A DNA stretch of 64,000 nt from an uncultured Campylobacter sp. (lineage in GTDB: Bacteria > Campylobacterota > Campylobacteria > Campylobacterales > Campylobacteraceae). The notes beneath the pieces were generated by a model, which saw nothing but the letters and a program-made list of their open reading frames with translations, was not told the DNA's origin and made no database searches. The first letter of the stretch is position 1, and each line of letters begins with the position of its first letter. Made by a program: the position numbers and the translations under genes. Location of the stretch: positions 1 to 64,000 of the forward strand of contig CAKVDW010000007.1 of assembly GCA_934728065.1 (NCBI GenBank). Direction: 5' to 3'. Of this stretch, positions 28,118 through 37,264 are shown in pieces.

Positions 28118-28577
28118 TTTTTATCTCACCTTTTTATTTAGGGCGTAGCTTTAAGCGAACTTTGCGGGAGTTTGCAAAAAGCTCACGGCAACAGACGCAC
28201 TTGTCTAGTCTTGTTCGCTTTTTTCTGCACAACCCACAAATTTCATCTTAAATCTATCACCCTAATTTACTCTTTCATATCTAAATCAAACTCGCACTTT
28301 TCACTTTATCCATTTAAATTCTTGCAAATTCGCTTTTTTAAAAAACAGCGTAGCATTTAAACGCACCATTTTGCCTTAAATTTTTGCTTTTTATTTTAAA
28401 TTTACTCAAATAAAACTCAAATTATATATTAAATTTTCGCAAATCTTTCTTTTTTTCACGCAATTTTTGGGTAAAATTCGCAAAGGAAAATGTTTTTGCC
28501 ATTGCAAACAAAATTTTTTGCGTGGCAAATTCAAAACGCCAAGTTAAACTGATAAATTTTTAAAAACAAGGACAAAA
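28118..28577 (+). other. Divergent intergenic region between mnmG and DUF2920 gene
   Basis: 460 bp with no gene of normal size. The left part is mnmG leader, the middle is very AT-rich. On plus, TAAAAT (28472-28477, in TTGGGTAAAATTCG) is a fair -10 for the DUF2920 gene. A 20-codon frame (28490-28552, starting MFLPLQTK) preceded by AAAGG lies in the resulting leader and ends 25 nt before the DUF2920 ATG; it could be a leader peptide but may be chance. Confidence 0.4.
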
Positions 28578-29813
28578 ATGCTTCAAAGCAAAGTGTATGA
28601 AATAACCAGCACCGATGACATAGAACTTGGCATAAAAAGAGACTCAAAACTTGAATTTAAGGTGAGTTTTGATGATGAAAAAGCTATGAAAGCACTCTTT
28701 GTTTTTATCGAAGGTTGTGGAACAGATATATATGCTAGTTACAATGAGCATATTGCTGAATTTGTTGTTAAAGAATTTGCTTGTGCGGTATTGAGAGTAA
28801 ATTACCACTGCATACAAAACCGTCCGCAACTTGGAGCAAAAACATATTTTGATAATATTGATTTAACTATATTAAATTCAACTTGTGAGAGTTTAGGGAT
28901 TAGTTTGCCTATTAAACTTACTCCGCAACTCAATCAAAACATAGAAGAACAAGAGTTTGTGGGGTTGGCAAGATATATTGACGACAAGCTTGAAAGCCTG
29001 CAAAATGAATGGAAATTTGATGTCTCAAAAAAGCTTACTTTTACTTATAGTTTGCAACCTACTAAAAACGAATATCAAAATTTTGGTCTTATGCAGGCTT
29101 TGGATATTTTAAATGCCCTTTGTTTTGTGAGAAAAAATTATGCTGAATTTAAGCTTGCTAAAACACCTAAAACCTTGCTTTTTGGTTATTCACACGGAGC
29201 ATATCTTGCGCTTTTGTGTGCTAAATTTGCCCCTTGGCTTATAGACGGGATTGTAGAAAGTTCAGCCTATGTAACGGTTCCGCTTTCATACATAGGCTTT
29301 GGCAAGGAAATTGATTATGAAAAGTATGGAGATTTGTTTAATGAGCTTGCCAAAACTATCTTTGTGGGTTATTCAAAAAGCCTTTGGACAAGCAACAAAA
29401 ACTCACCACACTTTTTCTCCCCAGCTCACAATAGAATTCGCAATATTCTTGATGAAAAGCATTTGCAAATCTATGCCTCTTACCACAAGGCTAAAATTAT
29501 CTCTTATCACTGCATAAACGACACGCAATGCGCTCCTGTGAGCCAAAAAGAAGCCTTTCACAACGCTTTAAAAAAGCTTGGTTTTGATAGCACCTTACAT
29601 ATAGCTACTCAAAAAGATATAGACGGTAAATTCATCAAAAATGTCAATGGACACGGAATGGATATGTCGATTAAAATGCTCATTCAAAAAGAGTTGCCGC
29701 CCTTGCTTGTGCAAGAATTTAAGCACGAAAAAGATGAAAAACGAGAGATAAGCTACCCAAGCGAGAATTTAGAGTATAAATTCAAAGAGAAAGACAGGGG
29801 GGGATTGACTTAA
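28578..29813 (+). CDS. DUF2920 paralogue with G7 tract deciding its C-terminus
   Basis: 411 residues as read; same family as the two genes at 23632-26183. AAGGACAAAA precedes the ATG. Conserved GYSHGA (nucleophile elbow), CINDTQCAP (Asp) and GHGMDMS (His). Near the end a G7 run (29797-29803) makes the protein stop as DRGGLT. With eight G it would instead read DRGGIDLMIKRLDDE and stop at 29839, matching the GGIELNI ending of the first paralogue. So this copy is probably in a shortened phase state. The core catalytic residues lie upstream of the switch and are unaffected. Confidence 0.8.
   Translation: MLQSKVYEITSTDDIELGIKRDSKLEFKVSFDDEKAMKALFVFIEGCGTDIYASYNEHIAEFVVKEFACAVLRVNYHCIQNRPQLGAKTYFDNIDLTILNSTCESLGISLPIKLTPQLNQNIEEQEFVGLARYIDDKLESLQNEWKFDVSKKLTFTYSLQPTKNEYQNFGLMQALDILNALCFVRKNYAEFKLAKTPKTLLFGYSHGAYLALLCAKFAPWLIDGIVESSAYVTVPLSYIGFGKEIDYEKYGDLFNELAKTIFVGYSKSLWTSNKNSPHFFSPAHNRIRNILDEKHLQIYASYHKAKIISYHCINDTQCAPVSQKEAFHNALKKLGFDSTLHIATQKDIDGKFIKNVNGHGMDMSIKMLIQKELPPLLVQEFKHEKDEKREISYPSENLEYKFKEKDRGGLT
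29797..29803 (+). repeat. Poly-G(7) tract at DUF2920 3' end
   Basis: Seven G within the last codons. G8 would extend the frame to 29839 and restore the family C-terminus. Confidence 0.75.
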
Positions 29814-29856
29814 TGATAAAAAGGCTTGATGATGAGTAAAATTAAAAAGGATAAAA

Positions 29857-30555
29857 ATGTTTAATGGGCTTGTGCGTGAAATAGCGCGTGTAAAATCCTA
29901 CCAAAACAACACTTTAAGCCTTATCGCAAGGCACAAACCAAGTTTAGGCGACAGCATAGCGGTAAATGGCGCTTGTCTTACTGTAACGCAAGTCTTTACA
30001 AACGGCTTTGCGGTAGAGCTTTCAAGGGAAACGCGCACACACATAGCCACTGAAAACCTGCGTGATAAGGTGCATATCGAGCCAGCTTTGCGCTATGGAG
30101 AGCGAATCGATGGGCATTTGCTGCAAGGACACATTGACGGAGTGGGCGAAATTTCACGCATAGAGCGCAACGAAAATGGAGTGGATTTTTTTGTGAAAAT
30201 CCCGCCAAATTTAACTCAATTTATGGCGCAAAAAGGCTCTGTGGCGATTGATGGGATAAGTTTAACCATAAATGAAGTCTATCAAAACAGCATTCGCCTT
30301 ACTTTAATCCCGCTCACGCTCAAAGAAAGCTTGTTTGGTAGCTATCAAATAGGGCGCAGAGTAAATGTAGAAAGCGATTTGCTCGCTCGCTACACCGCAC
30401 GCATAATCAAAATGCAAGGCTTTAATAGCCAAAATTCTCAATCAAGCCCAACACAAGCGCATTTTGTGGCGCAAGATGATGAGTTTGAAAGGGCAAATTT
30501 AGAGCAAAAAGGGCTTTCGTGGCAGGACATAGAGAAAATTTCTTATCTTTATTAG
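29857..30555 (+). CDS. ribE: Riboflavin synthase, alpha chain
   Basis: Dismutates two 6,7-dimethyl-8-ribityllumazine molecules to riboflavin. Two lumazine-binding repeats: MFNGLVREI...GDSIAVNGACLTV (about 1-90) and DGHLLQGHIDGVG...GSVAIDGISLTIN (about 85-190), then a C-terminal tail with a Ser/Gln-rich stretch. AAAAGGATAAAA precedes ATG 29857. The next gene starts inside its last 37 bp. Confidence 0.94.
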   Translation: MFNGLVREIARVKSYQNNTLSLIARHKPSLGDSIAVNGACLTVTQVFTNGFAVELSRETRTHIATENLRDKVHIEPALRYGERIDGHLLQGHIDGVGEISRIERNENGVDFFVKIPPNLTQFMAQKGSVAIDGISLTINEVYQNSIRLTLIPLTLKESLFGSYQIGRRVNVESDLLARYTARIIKMQGFNSQNSQSSPTQAHFVAQDDEFERANLEQKGLSWQDIEKISYLY

Positions 30556-31202
30556 ACAATGAATTTTGCACGGCTTTTTGCGCTTTTGGGCGCGATTTTA
30601 TGGGCTTTCGCGGGCTTATAGTTGAAGAGCAAATTTTTAACTTGCCCTTCATCAAAAAAGCCGTTTTTATGGAGCAAATTCACTCAAATTTGGTTGAATT
30701 TTACGAGCCAAAGCGCGAAAAATACGAGTGCGATGGGCTGATGAGCGATAAAGTGGGCGTTGGGCTTTGCGTTTTGAGTGCTGATTGCTTGCCCTTGCTT
30801 TTGTGGCACAAAAAGGGCTTTGTAGCGGCTTTGCATTCAGGGCGCAAGGGCTGTTTTGAAAATATCCTTGAAAAAGCGGTTTTAGCGATGAAAGAGCGTG
30901 AAAAAAGCCTTAAAAGTGAGGACTTTACGCTTATCATTGCACCAAGCATTTGCGGGGCAAATTACGAGCTGGGCGGGGAAATTTTAGCTTATGCAAAAGC
31001 AAATTTTAGCGAATTTGTAAGCGACAACCGCCTTGATTTAAAGGCTCTTGTGAAAAATCAAGCCTTAAAACTCGGCATAAGCGACATAAAAGACTGCGGA
31101 ATTTGTAGCTTTGATGATGAACGCTTTTTTTCTTACAGGAAAAATGCGACAGCGCAAAGGTTTGCTAGTGTCATCGTGCTGAAAGATAAAGCAAAAGCCT
31201 AA
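30519..31202 (+). CDS. pgeF: Multicopper-oxidase-like/LACC1-family protein (peptidoglycan editing factor)
   Basis: YfiH/PgeF family, 227 residues; members act as purine nucleoside phosphorylases/deaminases or keep wrong amino acids out of peptidoglycan. Metal-site residues are in MEQIHS, SADCLPLLL and ALHSGRKG. Likely start GTG 30519, overlapping ribE by 37 bp; the next in-frame ATG (about 30599) would cut into the fold. Gene symbol by family. Confidence 0.85.
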   Translation: MAGHRENFLSLLDNEFCTAFCAFGRDFMGFRGLIVEEQIFNLPFIKKAVFMEQIHSNLVEFYEPKREKYECDGLMSDKVGVGLCVLSADCLPLLLWHKKGFVAALHSGRKGCFENILEKAVLAMKEREKSLKSEDFTLIIAPSICGANYELGGEILAYAKANFSEFVSDNRLDLKALVKNQALKLGISDIKDCGICSFDDERFFSYRKNATAQRFASVIVLKDKAKA

Positions 31203-31219
31203 ATTTAAGGACAAACACA

Positions 31220-31414
31220 ATGCAAAAAGATTTAAGAGTGCTTAAAATCCTGCAAAAAGCAAGGGAATTTAATGACAGCGATTTGCTGAACGAAGACCTG
31301 CTCAACAACCTTATAAACGCTGAATTTAAGGGCATTTCGCAAGGGCAAAAAGAGCAAATTGCTGAATTTTTAAACGAGCTTATCAAAAGCAAGAACAAGG
31401 CAACGCTTAGTTAG
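31220..31414 (+). CDS. Small conserved-looking helical protein
   Basis: 64 residues, [20 protein letters not shown] at the start, acidic-basic helical, no membrane segment or known motif. TTAAGGA lies 9 nt upstream, and it follows pgeF by 17 bp on the same strand, so it is probably real. Its last 8 bp overlap the 3' end of the convergent cyclophilin gene. Function unknown. Confidence 0.6.
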   Translation: MQKDLRVLKILQKAREFNDSDLLNEDLLNNLINAEFKGISQGQKEQIAEFLNELIKSKNKATLS

Positions 31415-31883
31415 ACTCTAAAATTTCAATCTCAAGTATCTCATCGCCTTGTTTTATAGCATCAAGCACCTTTAAGCTCTCATCATTCTCAATCTGCCCA
31501 AAAACAGTATGAACCCCGTCTAAATGTGGTTGTGGGCTATGTGTGATGAAAAATTGACTTCCGCCCGTATCGCGTCCAGCGTGAGCCATAGAAAGCGTGC
31601 CGCGAAGGTGTTTGTGGGTTTGGTTGTCGCACTCACAGGCTATCTCATAGCCTGGTCCTCCCATTCCATTGCCGTGAGGGCAACCGCCTTGAATGACGAA
31701 ATTTGGTATAACTCTGTGAAAAATTAAATTTTCATAAAAACCACTCTTTGCAAGTTCGGCAAAATTACAAACCGTTATTGGTGCTTCATCGCCAAAAAGC
31801 TTAAGTTTCATATCGCCTTTTTGTGTTTTAATAATGGCAAATTCATAATCCTTTGCCCTTGTAGTGTCAAATTCTTTTAGCAT
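31407..31883 (-). CDS. Cyclophilin-type peptidyl-prolyl cis-trans isomerase
   Basis: 158 residues, cytoplasmic (no signal peptide). Active-site [13 protein letters not shown], the [14 protein letters not shown] block and HTVFGQI are all present. Speeds proline isomerisation during folding. AAAGGAAAGATA precedes the ATG; 10 bp after yebC on the same strand. Confidence 0.95.
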   Translation of the reverse strand: MLKEFDTTRAKDYEFAIIKTQKGDMKLKLFGDEAPITVCNFAELAKSGFYENLIFHRVIPNFVIQGGCPHGNGMGGPGYEIACECDNQTHKHLRGTLSMAHAGRDTGGSQFFITHSPQPHLDGVHTVFGQIENDESLKVLDAIKQGDEILEIEILESN

Positions 31884-31893
31884 TATCTTTCCT

Positions 31894-32601
31894 TTAGTCT
31901 ATATTCGTCCAAACGCTTTGCACATCATCATCTTCTTCAAGTTTGTCAAGCAGTTTTTCTATGTCTAAAATCTGCTCCTCGCTAAATGCCTTTGGCTCGT
32001 TTGGCACATATTCAAGCCCAGCCTTTTTCAGCACCAAATTTTTCGCCACAACCCCATCGCTCAGCTCTTTAAAGGCTGTATAATCCCCACTTATCACTAA
32101 CTCATCGTCATTTTGCTCTAAATTTTCAAGTCCAAAGTCGATTAAATCAAGCTCCAACTCCTCCAAATCCCCGCTAAATTTCTCCAAATGAAACACACTC
32201 TTACGCGAAAACATAAAGCCAAGCGCGCCATTTTGCAGCACCTCACCGCCGTTTTTAGCAAAAATGGCTTTGACATTTGCCACCGTGCGCGTGGGGTTGT
32301 CCGTCATACACTCAACTATGACAAGCGCACCGTGCGGAGCTTTGCCCTCATAATGAATGCTCTTTATTTCGGCACTATCCTTACCCAAAGCCCGCTTAAT
32401 AGCCGCGTCTATGTTATCCTTTGGCATATTGTTCGCTTTGGCTGTGGCTATGGCGGTGCGTAGTTTTGGGTTCATCTCAGGGTCGCTGCCGCCCTCCTTT
32501 GCCGCCACTTGTATAGCCTTTGCAAGCTTTGGAAAAAGCTTACTCATCTTGTCCCAACGCGCCTCTTTGCTTGCTCGGCGGTATTCAAACGCTCGTCCCA
32601 T
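31894..32601 (-). CDS. YebC/PmpR-family transcription or translation regulator
   Basis: 235 residues of the YebC/TACO1 family: [20 protein letters not shown] start, [49 protein letters not shown]. Family members bind DNA as regulators or help ribosomes through proline stretches. Shares a transcript with the cyclophilin gene. Confidence 0.95.
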   Translation of the reverse strand: MGRAFEYRRASKEARWDKMSKLFPKLAKAIQVAAKEGGSDPEMNPKLRTAIATAKANNMPKDNIDAAIKRALGKDSAEIKSIHYEGKAPHGALVIVECMTDNPTRTVANVKAIFAKNGGEVLQNGALGFMFSRKSVFHLEKFSGDLEELELDLIDFGLENLEQNDDELVISGDYTAFKELSDGVVAKNLVLKKAGLEYVPNEPKAFSEEQILDIEKLLDKLEEDDDVQSVWTNID

Positions 32602-32742
32602 ATCTTAACTCCTGTTTTAGCTTTTTGTAAATTCTTAAATTTCACGCTCTTAAAAAGTGCTTTTGCTTCAAAACACGGCGTTTTGTCATCTTTATAAATT
32701 CTTTTGCAATTCACATTTATGCGTGAATTTTAGCATTTAAAT

Positions 32743-33819
32743 TCAAATCGTTTGTGTTTTTTTGTAAAAAAGAAACAAGCTTGCAAAAATAAGCGCAAAA
32801 ATAGGCGCGATAATGCCGAGTTCAGGGCTAAAAAGTCCATTTTGCGTAAGTTTTGCCGCAAGATAAAGCAGCCCCCAAAAGCTAAGCGCGCAAAGAAAAA
32901 AGACAAAGCTCAAAAAGGCGAGATTGAAAAAACGCCCTATACTTGGGAAAAACACAAACAAAATGAGAGACAAAAAAGGCGCGAAAAAGGGCGTGAAAAG
33001 TAGCCCGTAAAGCTGAGTGCGAATGGGCGTGGTATTGACATTTTCCTTGCCAAAGGCAAAAAGGCTCAAAAGCGCATCGGCTATGGAGTAGCTGCTTTGA
33101 TTTGCCACGCTTTCGATGATACGAGGCTTAAAGCCTTTGAGCGCGCTTTCATTTTCAAGCCTTTGCACGCCAAGCCCTTGCCCAAAAAGCTCTAAATTCT
33201 GCGGGATTTTGATACGCTCCCCACTTTCTAAAATCCACTCATTGTCCTTAAAAGAAGCACTTTGGACATTAAAAAGCTCTTTGAGGGCAAAGTTTTCAAG
33301 CTCAAAAATTTTCATCGACTCTACCTTTTCATCGAGGCTTTCAAGCCTTTGAATGTAGATGAATTTATCATCGTATTTTAAGAAAATGTCCTTGCTTTGC
33401 CCCGACATACCAGCGTTTCGCAAAATGGAGGTTTGATAATCCTCCGCATAAGCAAAGGGCGTGAAATTCAGCCCCACAAACAACGCACAAAAAAAGAGCG
33501 ACCAAAAAAAAGGATAAGCGATGACTTGCTTTTTGCTAAGCCCAAGGGCGTAAAAGCTCACTAGCTCGTTGCTTCGCACCATATTTGCAAGGCAAAGCAC
33601 CAGCGCAAAGACAAGAGAAAGCGGCAAGACATAGCTCACCGCCATACAAGCAAGAAACAGCACATAAAGCAAGATGAGATTTGCCGAATTTGGCAAGTCT
33701 TTGAAGTTGATGAGTAAATCCACGCCCACAAAAAAGCCAACCAGCGCAAAAAAAATGATGAAAAAGCTCTTTAAATAAATGGCTGAGATGAAACGAAAAA
33801 AGACGGAATTCAGCTTCAT
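32743..33819 (-). CDS. LptF/LptG-family LPS export permease
   Basis: 358 residues. Three N-terminal membrane helices (about 13-33, 48-70, 98-118), a periplasmic beta-rich domain about 130-250, and three C-terminal helices, the layout of LptF/LptG. The RSNELVSFYALGLSKKQV coupling segment is typical. Forms with LptB the ABC extractor of lipopolysaccharide. Downstream of pth and rplY, as in C. jejuni and H. pylori. Confidence 0.9.
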   Translation of the reverse strand: MKLNSVFFRFISAIYLKSFFIIFFALVGFFVGVDLLINFKDLPNSANLILLYVLFLACMAVSYVLPLSLVFALVLCLANMVRSNELVSFYALGLSKKQVIAYPFFWSLFFCALFVGLNFTPFAYAEDYQTSILRNAGMSGQSKDIFLKYDDKFIYIQRLESLDEKVESMKIFELENFALKELFNVQSASFKDNEWILESGERIKIPQNLELFGQGLGVQRLENESALKGFKPRIIESVANQSSYSIADALLSLFAFGKENVNTTPIRTQLYGLLFTPFFAPFLSLILFVFFPSIGRFFNLAFLSFVFFLCALSFWGLLYLAAKLTQNGLFSPELGIIAPIFALIFASLFLFYKKTQTI

Positions 33820-33892
33820 TGTGCGTTTGCCTTGTGTAAAGAGTTTAAAAGGGCTTGAATTTGGGTGTTTTGGTTGTCAAAAAGCGTTTTTG

Positions 33893-34459
33893 TCATTTGT
33901 TTGCCTTATCTTGCGCTTGTCCTTTTAGATTAAAAGCACTTGCCACCTGCGTTATATCCTGCCCCTTTAAAAGTGCCAAAAGTCCAGCCTTTGCTTGCTC
34001 CAAAACAGGCGCAAGGCTTGCAAGCTCATCGGTGCTAAATTTACCAAGCACAAAAGACAACACAGGCTCTTTTTTGCCGATACCTACGCGCACGCGCTCA
34101 TACTCAGCTCCGCAAAGCGCGTCTATGCTTTTAAGTCCGTTGTGTCCGCCGTTGCCACCGCCCATTTTAAAGCGCAACACGCCTAAATTTAAGTCTATAT
34201 CATCGTGGATAACGATGAGTCTGTCGCATTTGAAATAATTTCGCACAGCCAAAACGCTCTCACCAGATGAATTCATAAAGGTTGATGGCTTTAAAAACAA
34301 GCCCAGCTCGCTTTTGTAAAGGATTCCCTTAAAGCTAGGCTTGGAAATATCGCTATGCGGCAAGTCTTGCAAAAGCAAATCCACCAGCATAAAGCCCGCG
34401 TTGTGGCGGGTGAGTTCATACTCACGCCCCACATTGCCAAGCCCTACTACAAGTGTCAT
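33893..34459 (-). CDS. pth: Peptidyl-tRNA hydrolase
   Basis: 188 residues; releases tRNA from stalled peptidyl-t[22 protein letters not shown] has the catalytic His; MNSSGESV and [25 protein letters not shown] carry the catalytic Asp and substrate-binding parts. Start overlaps the rplY stop by 4 bp (ATGA). Confidence 0.97.
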   Translation of the reverse strand: MTLVVGLGNVGREYELTRHNAGFMLVDLLLQDLPHSDISKPSFKGILYKSELGLFLKPSTFMNSSGESVLAVRNYFKCDRLIVIHDDIDLNLGVLRFKMGGGNGGHNGLKSIDALCGAEYERVRVGIGKKEPVLSFVLGKFSTDELASLAPVLEQAKAGLLALLKGQDITQVASAFNLKGQAQDKANK

Positions 34460-34992
34460 CGTGCCTTTTCTACGCCCACAACAGCGACTCTGTCAGCTTC
34501 TAAAATGCTTACCCCTTGTGGCACGGCTATATCACGCACCATAAGCGCATCGCCCACATCGAGCTTGCTGACATCAAGTTCAAAGAAATTTGGTAGATTT
34601 TCGGGCGCGCATTTGACTTTAAGACGGCGTTTGCTTTGGATTAAAACGCCTTTGTTTTTCACGCCCACAGCCGAGCCGCTCACCTTTACAGGCACCATAA
34701 ATTTGCTCACAACGCCCTTTTGAGCGACTTTTAAATCCACATGCTTTAAATCGCTCGTTACGGGGTCTTTTTGATAATCCACAACCACTACGCTGTGGGT
34801 TTTGCCGCCCACTTTGACATCAAAGATAAGCCCTGTTTTTTTGCGCACTTCTTTGATGAAATCATTGACTTTAAAAGCCGCGTTGATGTTTTCTAACCCC
34901 TTGCCGTAAATGTTGGCGATTAGATAACCATCTCTTTTCAAGGCTTTTGCCGCCTTGTGTCCGATACTCTCTCTAACTATGCCTTCGAGCAT
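34456..34992 (-). CDS. rplY: 50S ribosomal protein L25 (general stress protein Ctc form)
   Basis: 178 residues, the long two-domain (TL5/Ctc) form binding 5S rRNA. Starts [20 protein letters not shown]; the C-terminal beta domain includes [20 protein letters not shown]. Head of the rplY-pth-lpt operon. Confidence 0.95.
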   Translation of the reverse strand: MLEGIVRESIGHKAAKALKRDGYLIANIYGKGLENINAAFKVNDFIKEVRKKTGLIFDVKVGGKTHSVVVVDYQKDPVTSDLKHVDLKVAQKGVVSKFMVPVKVSGSAVGVKNKGVLIQSKRRLKVKCAPENLPNFFELDVSKLDVGDALMVRDIAVPQGVSILEADRVAVVGVEKAR

Positions 34993-35040
34993 TTTTCGTC
35001 CTTTGTGTAGAATTTGCTTTGTCGTTAAACAAAAAGGGTG

Positions 35041-35046
35041 ATTATA
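35041..35046 (-). promoter_or_regulatory. -10 box of rplY operon
   Basis: Minus strand TATAAT, about 49 nt before the rplY ATG, with an A/T-rich upstream region and no clear -35. Confidence 0.65.
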
Positions 35047-35122
35047 GTGAATTTTTGCTTAAAGTTTGCTAAATTTAAGTAAATTTTAGGCAAAAACTTA
35101 AAATTAACGGAAAATTTATGTG

Positions 35123-37216
35123 CTATTGTTGCTGTTCTAGTGCTTGCCTTATAAGTCCTAAACAATACTGCACATTTTCACTAGAATCTAATAAAAATTC
35201 TACTTTGCCATTTCCCCATTGTCCTCTTGGATTGCTTGCAATATCGATTGCCAATCCTTTTGGGTCGTCCAAATCTTTTGCATAAATGTTAATGCTTAAT
35301 TTCAACCTCTCAGCTTGTGGGATAATATCTACAAAATTTGTATCAAATTTATAGGCTATATAAAGTTTTAGAATTTCCTCTGTAATGCCCTCATCAAGCG
35401 CTAAAATACCATTTCGCAGTTCGTCAAACAACTTTCTACTTTTGCCATCTTGTGCTAAAAATTTATGGCTTTCAAGCGTGTAAAATTCTGGCTTTTTCTC
35501 TTTTTTATTTTTGTAACTTTGTAAAGTTTCTTTATCTATTTTTGGATACTCCCAAATGGACACAGCCTTATTTGCTAAATCGCTAGCTCTTTGTTTAATC
35601 TCATTTTCTCCAAAAGTTTGCAGATTTCTTAAACCATCATTTAATCTTAATGGACTTTCTTTAAATCCACCTTTTATATCTCTTTTTTCTAAAAATGGTT
35701 TGTTAGAATATTCAGAATTATAGCCCGTAAGCGTGAGATTACCTAATGAGTGTAGATATTTTTCGTGAATTTCTTTATAGTTTTCACCAAGTTCTTTTTG
35801 CCAAGCAGAGCTATTATCGATATTTTGGGGCATAATGTGTTCTATGGTGTATTCGTTTATATCTACCTTTTCTTTTCTGCCAAAATTTTCTAGCTTTGAG
35901 AGTAAATAATTTGTCCTTTTAAATTTAGTGTAAAGCTCTCTACTTGCTAGGTTTTCCTTAAATGTTTCATCATCTGGGATTGCGTTTGAACCAAGCATAC
36001 AAAAGCGTGCCAAAACGCTTTCAAGGTAATTTTGTGGGTTAATAAAATTTCCAAAAGTGGCAAAAATTTTATTCAGTGCATTTGTAGGGATACCACAGAC
36101 TGCACGCCTAAAAATATAACTTTCTATCATTTTAACAATATGTATAAAATCATTTTTAGAAAGTAAAGACTTTTTATAATCATCATAAAGCCTCAACAAA
36201 AGCGGATACACGACATCAGCTTCTAATTTTGAAAGCTCATTAAAAGCATTTAAAAGTTCTTTATCACTTTCTTGTTTAAGAGCCATATTGCAATAATATC
36301 TTGCATATTTTTGTAATTCACCAAGTAAATTTTCTACTTCTAAATTACGCTCTCTATGATATTCTTTAAATGAATCATAAACTTTTTTGATATTTGGCAC
36401 TCTTCCGTTATTTTTAATAGTCAAATAATCCCTCATAAAGCGGTCAAATTTTTCCCCATAATACTCTTGCCCAAATCCTCGCTCCATTTCTCGCCAATGT
36501 GTTTCATAAAGTTTTTCTTGTTTTGAAGGTGGTAAATCCATTAAAATATAATTACGCATTAAATCAGTTTGCGTTAAATCCTTACCCGTAGAATTCATAC
36601 TTTCAAAGATGAGCTGTGCCTCGTCTTTTTCTCTATCTAATGAAATATCGATGATTGAAAGTTTATTGATACCCTTGCAAATAATTTCTAATTCATCTTT
36701 GTTTTGTCTTAATTTTTCCTCGAAAAAACAAAAATTTTGATTGATTTTGATAGAATTTTCTTGTGGTTGCGGCTTATTGTCAATAAGTGAAATAAGCGTG
36801 TCTTTATCGGTTTGAGACAAAATGAGTTTATATCTTTTTTCGTTTTTTTCATCAGGGTTTATTAAATATCTATTTCGTATTTTTGTTTTTGAAAATTTTT
36901 CTAAAATCTCATCGTCCTCGCCTATGGCATCACTTAAAGCGATTAAAAGTAATGTTAAAGTTGTTAGCCTTTGTTGTCCGTCTATAACTGAAAGTTGATT
37001 TATAGCTGTTTGGGAATGCTTATCGCCAATATACATTATTGAACCGATAAAGTGCATAAGCACCTTATCATTTGCACCTACTCGCACAATATCTTCCCAA
37101 AGCTTATCACAATGTTCTATATCCCAACTATACATTCGTTGATATACAGGAACTACAAATTGAAAATTTTGTGATTTGCCTAAAAATCCTAAAACATCGG
37201 TTGGTCTTGCTTCCAT
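35123..37216 (-). CDS. DUF262/DUF1524 protein with C-terminal DUF5655-like domain (GmrSD-like)
   Basis: 697 residues. DUF262 part with VPVYQRMYSWD and DGQQRLTTL (about 79-87), HNH-type motif EYTIEHIMPQN around residue 455 in the DUF1524 part, then an extra C-terminal module (about 580-697; SRKLFDELRNGILALD, RGQWGNG) resembling DUF5655, which the first DUF262 gene lacks. ATG 37216 is chosen because AAGGAG lies 5 nt upstream; a GTG two codons earlier is too close. Stand-alone between rplY and tal, which are neighbours in H. pylori, so it is an insertion into conserved order. Role: putative Type IV restriction, inferred. Confidence 0.83.
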   Translation of the reverse strand: MEARPTDVLGFLGKSQNFQFVVPVYQRMYSWDIEHCDKLWEDIVRVGANDKVLMHFIGSIMYIGDKHSQTAINQLSVIDGQQRLTTLTLLLIALSDAIGEDDEILEKFSKTKIRNRYLINPDEKNEKRYKLILSQTDKDTLISLIDNKPQPQENSIKINQNFCFFEEKLRQNKDELEIICKGINKLSIIDISLDREKDEAQLIFESMNSTGKDLTQTDLMRNYILMDLPPSKQEKLYETHWREMERGFGQEYYGEKFDRFMRDYLTIKNNGRVPNIKKVYDSFKEYHRERNLEVENLLGELQKYARYYCNMALKQESDKELLNAFNELSKLEADVVYPLLLRLYDDYKKSLLSKNDFIHIVKMIESYIFRRAVCGIPTNALNKIFATFGNFINPQNYLESVLARFCMLGSNAIPDDETFKENLASRELYTKFKRTNYLLSKLENFGRKEKVDINEYTIEHIMPQNIDNSSAWQKELGENYKEIHEKYLHSLGNLTLTGYNSEYSNKPFLEKRDIKGGFKESPLRLNDGLRNLQTFGENEIKQRASDLANKAVSIWEYPKIDKETLQSYKNKKEKKPEFYTLESHKFLAQDGKSRKLFDELRNGILALDEGITEEILKLYIAYKFDTNFVDIIPQAERLKLSINIYAKDLDDPKGLAIDIASNPRGQWGNGKVEFLLDSSENVQYCLGLIRQALEQQQ

Positions 37217-37264
37217 AATCACTCCTTATTTGATTAAAATAAAGTTTCATTTTACTATAAAAAC

